From Sciurus carolinensis (lineage: Eukaryota; Chordata; Mammalia; Rodentia; Sciuridae): a stretch of DNA of 64,000 nt. The first letter of the stretch is position 1, and every line of letters begins with the position of its first letter. Below are positions 11,131 to 19,985 of the stretch, piece by piece. Where the stretch lies: positions 146,984,057 through 147,048,056 of the forward strand of contig NC_062219.1 in NCBI RefSeq assembly GCF_902686445.1, in the 5' to 3' direction. Below the pieces are notes generated by a model that had not been told where the DNA came from, did no database searches, and saw nothing but the letters and a program-made list of their open reading frames with translations. A program made the position numbers and the translations under genes.

Positions 11131-11690
11131 GGCAATCATGCTGAAATTATAATTCATGCTTCAAATTTATCAGTTTTATTTGCCAACTTTTTCCTATTAA
11201 AACATTAATTAGTATTAGCTCTCTGTAAGGCCATGAAAATGGTTAGAGAGGCACTCAGCAAACCAAGGATAAAGGATGGTCTAATTCATTATAGCCGAAG
11301 GACAAATTACTGTACCCATATAATCAGCAATGTGTGTACGGAGGGACAAAGCCGTTGGCAGAAAAGAAGTATTTCTGCACAAAAGTCATCTATAAAATCA
11401 AAGCGATGGACATAATAAATATTGCCATTCAAGAGCTGTAAACATTTGACTGTAATAATTACAAATATTTACTGTCAATTATTTATTTTGCTAAAAAAAA
11501 CAAGAGAGGCATAGTCATACATTTCTTTCAATTATTAGACAGCGTAATGTGACTTTCTAATAAATATTAAGGATATGGCTAATGAATATCCCAATGTTTG
11601 AATTGATAGCAACCACATTCATTTGTGGTCTATTAGACACTATTCTGATTTAGAATTGCTGAAATTTAATGAAAGAGACCATGCAAAGAG
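11131..11690. promoter_or_regulatory. AT-rich unique block with clustered TAAT motifs; candidate conserved non-coding element
   Basis: The block is free of recognised repeats and dense in ATTA/TAAT homeodomain-type cores (for example 'aacattaattagtatta', 'ctgtaataattac', 'caattattagac', 'ttctaataaatatta'), with a CATAATAAATATT and a GATTGAATTGATAG-like part nearby. This composition resembles developmental enhancers in gene deserts. Function is inferred from composition only; no alignment was available. Confidence 0.3.
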
Positions 11691-11713
11691 AAAAAAAAAA
11701 AAAAAAAAAAAAA
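11691..11713. repeat. Poly(A) run
   Basis: A run of about 23 A residues follows 'catgcaaagag'. No retrocopy body or target duplication was recognised next to it. Confidence 0.95.
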
Positions 11714-12004
11714 CAGCCAAGAGCAGTTCACAATAGTATTTTGGGAAAACGAATAATGTAAGAATGGATTGTTTACAAATGCTTCCAGTACATGGTAGTT
11801 GAGAAGAACGAAGGGTCATCATTTATTCCATGAAGCAAAGTTATAATTCTGCCCTGACTTGCTCTCTCTCTTGCAAACTGACCAAAATCAAATGGTGTGT
11901 ATTAAAGGATTTTATAAACCACGTGCTATTTGACATATAAGGGACTGTCATTATTGTACTTTGAGATGTCTGTGATACATGATGACATCCAAAGCAAATC
12001 AGGT
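11714..12004. other. Unique sequence
   Basis: No repeat or gene was recognised. It ends with the 11-bp left copy of the target duplication of the following SINE (11994-12004). Confidence 0.4.
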
Positions 12005-12213
12005 GGTGTGGTTTTTTTTTATTTTGGTACCAGGGATTGAACCCAGGGGTTCTTAGCCACTGGGCCACATCCCCAGCTCTTTTTATATTTTATTTAGAGA
12101 CAGGGTCTCACCAAGTTGCTTAGGGCCTCGCTAAGTTGCTGAGGCTGGCCTTGAACTCCCAATCCTCCTACCTCAGCCTCCTGAGTCACTGGAATTACAG
12201 GTGTGAGCCCCGT
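12005..12213 (-). mobile_element. B1-ID composite SINE with target duplication
   Basis: This is a full dimeric SINE on the minus strand, with its poly(A) tail visible as T8 at its left edge. The flanks gcaaatcaggt (11994-12004) and gcaagtcaggt (12214-12224) form an 11-bp target duplication with one mismatch, which fixes the insertion boundaries. Confidence 0.94.
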
Positions 12214-12224
12214 GCAAGTCAGGT

Positions 12225-13859
12225 TTCTGATTGGGCCCAACCCTTTCTTCAGAGGCACTGGAGCTATACCAGAAAATGCTGTAAAAATACTAACTGTCTA
12301 ACTTCTATGCTAAACTACTTTTAAACTACATTATTATTCTATTCACCGGTCATAAGTGTGGAAGAGTTTAACGGAATGTAAACATATTGTCTCTGGGCAA
12401 CATAATTATAATAAAGTAGGTAGAAGAGACAAAGTCTGCCCCTAACAGCCCTGCCTGAGGCAGTTTTATCTGAACTCACTTGATTTCATTGTGTGATGCT
12501 TGTATGTGTGTCAAGAAATCTGGTGGCGCTGGTAAGATAAGGCACAATTCTTTACGCTGGTCCCTCCATCCTTCCCGCTCACGGGAGGGACTCTTCCTTT
12601 AGGATTCCAGTCAGGAGTCTCTTCCTCTCTGACAGGTTCACACAATACTGTCCCCGCCTGGGACGATCTCTCGCCCTCTCTGGAACATGAGCCCCACAGG
12701 GCTCTGGCCAGGCCTCTGATTTTGCCCCTGACCACACACTGTTCCCAGTCGCCATGTTCTAGCCGCCAGCGAACACAAGCACCTCGATGCTCTCGGGACT
12801 GTGGCGCAAAGGCCACTGACGGCGATTTTAAAGCTAAAGGTTGAAGTAGAAAAAACATTTTTCCAGTTTGTTAGTGCAATGAAACTCTTAGCATTTTCAA
12901 CTTCCAGATGCATCAGCATTACATAAAAGATGTTGAAACTATTTTAAAAAACAGACATGCAGCACATTTTCCTGTCTGAGAATTTGTCTGAAAATACCCG
13001 GTTAGGCAGGGGCCTCTGAGCGCTCTCAAGACAAAGGTGCAGTTGGGTGTTGATTCCATGCAGCACGGAATGGAACTCTGGAGTAAGGCTCCGCCTGCTT
13101 CCAGGCGACTCCGGCACAAGGCCCACCCTCCCCGCCAACACTGGCCCTTGAGCCACAGATGAGCCACTAACTGCAGCCGCAGAGAAGGACCCAGTACGAT
13201 CCCAGTCCCGGCTCCCGTTCTCCGCTTGCACTGTAGTTCTCCCTCCCACATGGACCCAGTTCCCACGTAGCTGCCTTGGATTCTTCAAGATGGGACCTTT
13301 GCGCCTGTGACAATCCGCCTGGCTGCATACGTATGACATCATCACACACATGCCAACTCTACCTCACACCAAAGGCCACATGTTACTCAGAAAACAACAG
13401 CAGGCAGCAGAAAGAACGAGGTTCTCATAATAGCCAACCCAGGCTGATGGGCCACATGCAGAGGTGTTAGTCACTGTTGGGGCAATAAATACAGACTTTC
13501 CAGGAGGTCACCAAGCCTCATTTGATGGATTTCCTTTCATCCAAGCTCCAAGGTTTTCTAGGCTTTGGTAGGACGAGCTGTATGTCCCATCCTGTCTATC
13601 TGAGGTCCCTTGGTGGCCTCAGTCTATAACCTTGGTCACCCAGCTATCTGAGGGATTTTACTGCGAGATGATAAGACATTACAGACCATGAAAGGGGAAT
13701 ATGATACATAATAGGTAGAGAATTGGAGGAAGAAGGGAGAATTCTGATCTACGCTATCATTTTAAAAATACCTGCACAACACAAAATTGGATACCTCTGA
13801 AAGAATGCATGCAGCATACATATAATCCTTGAAGCACAAGACTGAAATGAATACCTTTA
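12225..13859. other. Unique sequence, part GC-rich
   Basis: From about 12510 to 13270 the sequence is GC-rich and carries overlapping minus-strand frames of 60-135 codons in several registers. No register contains a recognisable domain or bounded exon. The flanking stretches are AT-rich and featureless to me. Confidence 0.4.
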
Positions 13860-14116
13860 AACCTATTTAAGAACTATTTATTACTAAAGTATCCACCAGC
13901 TTCCTTTCCCAAGGTAACTGCCCTCTTGAATTTTGTATTTATCATTTCCTAAAATAAATTACTTAATTTTGCTTGGCTTAAAACTTTATAAATAGTTCTA
14001 TCATATCATATGTAGTCTCTTATAACTAGTACTCCCCCCCACACACACTATCGTTCCTAAGATTGAACAATGTTATTTTAGCTTGTTCATTTTCTCTAGT
14101 ACATAATATTTCATTG
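13860..14116 (-). mobile_element. Ancient L1 fragment, first part
   Basis: The blocks 'tttcccaaggtaactgccct', 'aaactttataaatag', 'gttcattttctctagtac' and 'atatttcattgtgt' parallel the antisense of old L1 3' sequence, where consensus copies read through 'gtatagtattccattgtgtg'. The element resumes after the LTR insertion at 14535. Confidence 0.55.
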
Positions 14117-14534
14117 TGTTTGGGATATTTTGTCCTAAATCTGTCTCTGTACTACAGTGGGAAATTTTGGCCCAAAGCAGCCTCTGTACATAGCGAACTA
14201 TACCCTAAATTGATGTGTAAATAAACTATAATCTAATCTAAGAGATACATACTCTTGTAACCAAGCAATTGAGTCTCGGTCAATCACAGAAATTGAGCTT
14301 TGACCAATCAAAGGGTACGAACTGATGAGACCAGTGCTGCCCGCAGCCAATCCGGTTGTTTCTCTAAGTCATTTCCTTTTCTCTGGCTAAAAATGTAATC
14401 TGTCTATGTGTTGGAGTTGAGCATTCTAAACCATCCTTGTTCTGGAATGCTGCCCAGTTCTAGAACCTTCTTTCTTCCTCAAGTACACTTTGTTAAATTT
14501 AACTCATCTCAGTTTTCCTTTTCACAGTTTCACA
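14117..14534 (+). mobile_element. Solitary ERV-type LTR inserted in an old L1
   Basis: The segment begins TGTTTGGGATATT and ends TTTCACA. It has two CCAAT-type boxes ('gaccaatcaaagg', 'cagccaatccgg') about 45 bp apart and a downstream 'ctaaaaatgtaa' that could be a TATA-like element, the promoter layout of an LTR. Its first 37 bp are tandemly duplicated. The flanking L1 sequence continues on both sides, so the LTR landed in an existing L1. No internal viral genes are present. I cannot name the family, and the target duplication is not clear. Confidence 0.7.
14121..14194. repeat. 37-bp tandem duplication at the LTR 5' end
   Basis: Two adjacent copies both start TGGGA(T/A)ATTTTG and both contain CTCTGTAC near their ends. 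The copies differ at several positions, so the duplication is old or predates this insertion. Confidence 0.75.
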
Positions 14535-14770
14535 GTGTGAATACATATATTTCCCTCTATTGATGGACTTCAAAAATTCTTCAGCTTACAGGGGTTTTTC
14601 TTCTTTTTTGTTAGAAACATGCTGTGTCCATTAGAAATAATACACAGAAGCACAAGTTTCCCTGGGGTTCTGCTAGGAATGGGCATATGAATATTCACTG
14701 TTATACAATAGTGCTAAGCCATTTTCCAGAATGACTGCATCCATCCATGCTTCTAGTGGCAGTGAACCCC
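14535..14770 (-). mobile_element. Ancient L1 fragment, second part
   Basis: The fragment resumes with 'gtgtgaatac', then 'ctattgatggacttc', 'ttctgctaggaatgggca' and 'gccattttccagaatgac', the antisense order of an old L1 3' region ('attgatggacatttgg', 'cctaggagtggaattgctgg', 'ttttccaaagtggt'). Confidence 0.65.
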
Positions 14771-15819
14771 ATAATTTTTAAAACTGATCAATCATTTTAG
14801 AATCGAAAAGACCTATTTGAGCTAAAACTAGTGTTTTTATTTTATAGGCTCAAGTCATGAATTCCCATAAAGAACGAAATACTCTGTACCTCTCCCCTCA
14901 CATCAGTGAGTTTATACTTTGGTCTTCACTAAATGTAACAAATGAATTCGTCCCAAAGACAGGGTTACTTTACCACCTTCAAATGGGACATTCCCTAATG
15001 ACTTGGGTTGACCGAGGATAAATAATCTGAAGCCTCCATGTGGTTTTATTTGTCAATCATTCAACTCTTAAGGTGGCTACTATAGGTGACAAAGAATGCC
15101 TTAGCACACAGGAGGTCCCAAGAGCCCAAACTGCCCACTTAGAACAAGAAATCATGCGTGATTTTAAAGTAACCCTGAACTATGGAAAATCGAGAGATTT
15201 CTTTGTTTCCTTTAATAGTAGTGAGAAACAGAAGAACAGAGAGCCGAAACAGATGAGGGAAAGTCGCAGCTTTTATTTTAGAACAGCAAAATTGAGAACC
15301 TTTGTTAACCAGCCTGTCCCCTCTCCACAAGACCAAGCTCAGAGCTCAAGGCTCTTGGACCTCTGGCCCTGGCTTCAAGGGTAAAGCTCCAGATCGGCCA
15401 CTGTGCCTCCAGAGGGACCTGCAGACCTGGCTGGCCCTGAGTGCAGAGTTGGCGAATGAAGGGCGTGGGAGAAGCAGAAAGGAAAACCCAGAGCCCCCAC
15501 GTGCCCCTCGCTGGCACGCAGGCTACCCCGGGATGGACTGTTCTACCCTCTTTAATCAGCTCGCTCGGAGACCAGGCCTGTGAAACGCAGCGGGAGCCAC
15601 AGTCAGTGCCACAGAGCGTGCCATGCTCTGCACTGGGTTTTCCGTTCCTTCTGTGTCCTGCTCTCTTCCTCATTCCTCGGCCTCCCTGGCGGGGGCATGG
15701 CTGGAGGGCGGGCGGTGAGGGGAGAAGGACCCTGTTTGCATGCACAGTGGACTTCGTGGGCAAACCAAACGTTGACAGGAGGTAAAACAGGCAAGGGAAG
15801 CCTGCCATCAGTGCCCGTT
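14771..15819. other. Unique sequence, including a GC-rich stretch
   Basis: The stretch 15320-15800 is GC-rich with scattered CpGs and carries overlapping frames of 84-167 codons on both strands. The 114-codon plus frame at 15040-15384 is the most protein-like by eye, but it has no domain or splice support that I can identify. No gene is called. Confidence 0.4.
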
Positions 15820-16400
15820 AAGTTGCCTATTTGAGATCTTAGGTGACTTTCAGTGAAGTCACCTCTGATTACATTCTCACACTATGTTAATTAAGCAGGA
15901 CCTTATTTTAATCACACTTCTTAGGCTACTGAGCTGGAACCCAGCCAGGCGGCGTTAAGGGAGTGAGCCTTTCCTCTTGGTCAGGATGGCTTTAAGACCC
16001 TCAGTTATTTTCTATTAAAAGTGAGGCTTTACAGGGCCACCCTCTTTGGAGGTCTAGCGTCTGGTGCGGGGTGTCTGCAAATACGAGGGCGAAGAAGGGG
16101 CCTCTAACCTCAGGTGAAACCGGATTACCAGGCAGCTTTCAAGACAGGCAGAATTATTAAAATCATCACATCTTAAAGGAGTCTTTGTAACGCTGATATG
16201 TAAAGATCCGATTAAAATACAGTCATTTCCCCACAACTCCAGAAATCTTTTATTTAAAAATGACTTTGTATTCTGATGTGATGTTAAAAATGTGTCTGGC
16301 TTTTTATGCAGCGACTAGACTCTCTTTTCAGGAGAATTATGGTATTTCATTCTAAGTGCTTAATGAGGGACTAATTAGGCCTCCTCCCTCCCCCTTCAGA
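15820..16400. promoter_or_regulatory. Candidate conserved enhancer block
   Basis: Repeat-free sequence with 'atgttaattaagcagg', 'ttattttaatcacac', 'ttatttaaaaatgac', 'tttttatgcagcg' and 'gaggga' followed by 'ctaattaggcc' gives several homeodomain-type cores within 600 bp. A 9-bp inverted repeat (AGGTGACTT / AAGTCACCT, six-base spacer) lies at 15841-15864. Enhancer function is inferred; conservation could not be tested. Confidence 0.3.
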
Positions 16401-17344
16401 CTCCTGTGGGAAATGAGGTCAGAACACACTTCCTCCCCGGAGCACCTCAGGGGAGGCCACATCCAACACTGCAGCCCAGTTGGTCGAAGGGGAGCCCTTT
16501 GCGAAGGCGAGACGGGTCCTTGAATAAATCCTCAAGGGCCATGCCGTCAACTGGCCGGCTTGGTACACAAACAAGTTGGACGTTTATTGCAAGATCTCCC
16601 AAAAGAGCTGCTGGCACAAGCTGGACCACCCGCCACACACTCATCTCTGCGTCTTTCTTCCCTGACCGGCTGTCCCCGGGTGACTGCACTCACCTGCAGA
16701 GTACAGGGCAGGAAGCTCCCTGTGCCCACGTGCATCCCTCTGTGTCCTGGCACCCAGAGAACAGCACCACCCCTCGGGGACACCAGCCCAAAGCAGCTGG
16801 GCGGCAGCCTCTCCTGGTGGCCTTGAGATCCTGCCCCTTCCTACTAGATACAAAGGTGAGCAAATGAGAGGCTATAAACACCTCCAGGGAGGGAGGGAAA
16901 TTCCTCTGGGCTTTGTAAGGGAACTTCGTCAGCAGCCAGCGACTCCAAGGCATGAGACCGACTTGCACGCTCGCCCTGGCCCCTCAGCCCTGCCAAGCGT
17001 GTGTAGACCGCGCCTTTCTCTGGTCACAATTATGGCAGCGATGCCCCGTCCAGGAAAATGTTGCCTCACATGTTCAAAGAATGCCTCACATGTCTGAGAG
17101 CACCACGGGTCCCTGACGGGCTGCATGATGCTTTTCAACGTCAGGGGAAGCACATTCCTAAATGCTAAAGGCAGCGAGGAGAAAAGGTTGGAAGGCTCCC
17201 AGCACGGCCAGGTTTCACACGGAGCGCTCTCTCTCTCCGGCCAGGCATGCTGACCAGGAGTGGCTACTTTCTAAACGGTGCTGGGAGCAGAAGTCAGCAG
17301 TCCTGGATTAAATAAAAGGAGCTGAGTTAACCATTAAGAATGAT
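16401..17344. other. GC-rich unique sequence with chance splice-like motifs
   Basis: Long frames occur on both strands, for example 153 codons at 16406-16867 plus. A minus-strand segment from about 16694 to 16850 is bounded by a 'tttgtatctag' acceptor-like and a CAG/GTGAGT donor-like motif, and a plus-strand donor-like motif lies at 16854. Contradictory signals on both strands in GC-rich DNA point to chance. Confidence 0.35.
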
Positions 17345-17545
17345 GGCTTACCCGCAGCTCTGGAGGCTGAGGCAGGAGGATCGCAAGTTCAAAGCCGGCC
17401 TCAGTAACTTGGCCAGGTTGTAAGTAACTCAGCGAGAGTTACTCAAAATAAAAAATAAAAAGGGCTGGGGATGTGGCTCAGTGGTTAAGTGCCCCTGGGT
17501 TCAATCCCTAGTGCCAAAAAATAAAAAATAAAATAAAATAAAAAG
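17345..17545 (+). mobile_element. B1-ID composite SINE, 5' truncated
   Basis: The copy enters within the B1 half at a diverged 'cttacccgcagctctggagg', continues through 'gaggctgaggcaggaggatc' to the ID half 'ggggatgtggctcagtggtt' and ends in an A-rich (AAAAT)n tail. No target duplication was recognised. Confidence 0.92.
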
Positions 17546-18670
17546 TACAAAGACAGTTTAATACATGACAGGGAGCTTGTCACAGGTTGTAGGTGCTGGT
17601 TATTAGCATAGCGTGGCTTTAACATCAGTCTCACAACTTGCTGCTACCTAACACTCCTAATTAGATGCTTTGATCTTGTTTAAAGATATTCTCTCTCTCT
17701 CTCTCTAATTTCAGAACACTATGCTACCTTGGAACTGGGACATCCAGGTATCCAACATCAGTATACGCTTTTTGAGAGGGGGTTTACTTATTGGCTTGCT
17801 CCTCAAGTTCACCAGCTATAAAGTGAGACACTGACACCTGCCTCAGAAGGCTGGTACAAAGCTGAGTTCAATGACATATGAGGGCAGGTGGCCCAGGTCA
17901 CACCTACAGCAGTCCTGTGGACAGTGGTCTCCCCTCTGTCTCTGCAGAGCAGACTGATCTGGCAGCAGGTATCTGACCTGGCAGAGGCAGCAGGAAGGAA
18001 GAGCACTTGAGCCTGCAGCTGAGCTGGTCTCGCACCTGTAGTGAGGGCAGCTCTGTCGCAGCACACATGGAGGCTGCGGGATGACATTTATGTGCAGTGT
18101 CGACCTGTAAGGCTGAAAATGTAGAACTGCCTCCACCAGAGAGCCACGCAGTACTCCTCCCAGGCTCTCCCTTGTGTGGTGTCCAGCTGGGGAGCTGAGG
18201 GGTCCAGGTGCATCCACACAGCTATACCACAAAGGCACCTGTGAAGCAGGGGAAGCAGGCAAAGGTCTCCCAGCCTGGTGACAGGTGGGCAGCCAGTAGA
18301 AGCCATCAATGCTTCTTGCAACTGATGGTGCCCTGTCAATCTCAGTGATGGAAAGACTTTCATACTGAGTTACCGAGAATAGCTCCGCAGGCAATGGTGT
18401 AGCTAAAGACACCAGTTCTTTCCTGATACACTAGCTCCACCCCACTCATCTCACTCTGAAAAACGGACCTCCACTGCCTCCTGAGGCTTGAACCAATCAA
18501 TCTCACCCCTCAGGCAAATGAGCCACAGACAGGACCAAATATGGTGGGAGGGGAGGGGCCTACAGCAGAGTGATGCCGAAATATACTTTCACACCAAGAA
18601 GACTCTAGAAATCCAGCAGCCCCCTGATGAAAAAATAAACACTGCATAAATTCCATCACTGCTGCACATT
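17546..18670. other. Anonymous segment, partly GC-rich, directly upstream of an L1
   Basis: Apart from a (TC)n run at 17690-17706 I recognise nothing. The part from 17840 to 18640 is GC-richer than its surroundings and holds a 189-codon minus-strand frame (17843-18412) with many Cys and Pro but no known domain. Because an L1 follows immediately, this could be a diverged L1 5' region rather than host unique DNA. A possible target duplication at 18671 argues against that. Confidence 0.35.
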
Positions 18671-19848
18671 AAAAACCAACCTGAACGAAAGTTTACAACT
18701 TCTAGAAGAAAACATAGACGCTGGCACCGACTTCCTTAACAAGACCCCCAACGTGCAAGAAATAAAACCAAGAATCAATAAGTGGGATGCCATCAAACTA
18801 AAAAGCTTCTTTCTGCACAGCAAAGGAAATGATTAAGAGCATGGGAGAGAGAGCCTGCAGAATGGAAGATGTGAGTCAGCTACTCCCTCAATCCAGAATG
18901 TACAGAGAACTCAAAAAACTTAACACAAACACACACACACACAACAAATAACCCAATCAATAAGTGGTCCAAAGAACTTAAGCAGAAACTTCTCAAAAGA
19001 AGAAACACAAAAGGTTAATAAATATCTGAAAACATGTTCAACATCTCTAGCAATCAGGGAAATGCAAATCAGAACTACACTAAGGTCTCATTTCACCCCA
19101 GTCAGGACGGCAATTTTCTAGAGTATGAACAACAATAAATGCTGGCGAGGTTTTGGGGAGAAAAGGAACACTTATCCATTGTTGGTGGGACTGCAGACTA
19201 GTTAACCACTCTGGGAAGCAGCATGGAGATTCCTCAAAAAACTAGGGGTGGAAACACCATATGACCTAGCTATCCCACTCATGGGTAGTTTCCTAAAAGA
19301 TTTAAAATCTGCATACTATAGTGACACAGCCACATCAATGTTTATGGCAGTACAATTCACAATAGCTAATTTATGGCATCAACCCAGATGCCCATCAATA
19401 GATGAATGGATTAAGAAATTGTGATACACACACACACACACACACACACAATGGAGGTCTAATCAGCCATAAAGAAAAAAAAAAAAATTAGCTGGTAAAT
19501 GGATGGAACTGGAGACCATCATGCAAAGTGAAATTAGCCAAACTCAGAAATACAAAGGTCGAATGTTCTCTCTCATATGCGGAAGCTATAGTAAAATAAA
19601 TGAAAGGGGGAGGGAAAGAGAGGAAAACATCAAGAACCAATTAAATATAAATTAATAGATGAGCAAAAGGAAATTTAATAGAGTAGAGGAAGGAGAAGGG
19701 GGAGGGGAGGAGGACTGAAATCGATTTGCACGCATGTATGAGTTAGTCAGAATGAACCCAACTACTATGTAGACTGAAAAAGCTCTAATAAAAAATAGAT
19801 AAATAAAAGCTTTTACTGTTTAAAAAAATAAAAACAAACTGAATGAAT
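18671..19848 (+). mobile_element. 5'-truncated L1 (ORF2 end, 3' UTR, A-rich tail)
   Basis: The L1 ORF2 C-terminal coding order is plain on the plus strand: 'caacatctctagcaatcagg', 'ccattgttggtgggactgca', 'ctatcccactcatgggtag', 'tcaatgtttatggcag', 'gatgaatggattaagaa' and 'aaatggatggaactggagac', then a G-rich 3' UTR. Stops and frameshifts break all frames. Two CA runs have grown inside it (18929-18943, 19424-19450). The flanks aaaaaccaacctgaacgaaa (18671-18690) and a similar stretch at 19830-19848 look like a diverged target duplication. Confidence 0.92.
19424..19450. repeat. (AC)n microsatellite inside L1
   Basis: About 13 AC units follow 'aagaaattgtgat', at the place where other L1 copies read 'gtgatatatatacac'. 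The run therefore expanded from a short pre-existing L1 motif. Confidence 0.95.
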
Positions 19849-19855
19849 GCAAAGA

Positions 19856-19985
19856 GGGCTATTTTATTTTATTTATACATTGTTTCAGTTTTAGATGGAC
19901 ACAGTACCTTTATTTTATTTATTTATGTGGTGTTGAGGATCCAACCCAGTGCCTCACACAAGCTAGGTAAGCAATCTAACCAGAG
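19856..19985 (-). mobile_element. ID-type SINE fragment with T/ATTT-rich edge
   Basis: 'gtggtgttgaggatccaacc', 'cagtgcctcacacaagctagg' and 'taagcaatctaacc' are the reverse complement of an ID/tRNA-like SINE, where intact squirrel copies read 'gctgaggatcgaacccagtgcc'. The promoter-proximal end is missing. The T-rich left edge with ATTTATTT units is typical of this squirrel repeat. Confidence 0.75.

Noticed and set aside
11691..11713. Tail of a processed pseudogene
   Set aside because: The sequence upstream of the poly(A) run shows no coding similarity, and no flanking duplication was seen.
14121..14194. CRISPR-like direct repeat
   Set aside because: There are only two adjacent diverged copies with no spacer, in a vertebrate LTR.
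15320..15800. CpG-island promoter
   Set aside because: GC is raised, but CpGs are sparse and no TATA, initiator or first-exon pattern stands out.
16406..16867. Exon-like segments on both strands around 16.4-16.9 kb
   Set aside because: Donor- and acceptor-like motifs appear on both strands over the same bases, which cannot both be real and suggests chance in GC-rich sequence.
17843..18412. 189-codon minus-strand frame
   Set aside because: No start context, domain or splice structure is visible, and its host segment may be repeat-derived. It is kept only as part of an anonymous block.
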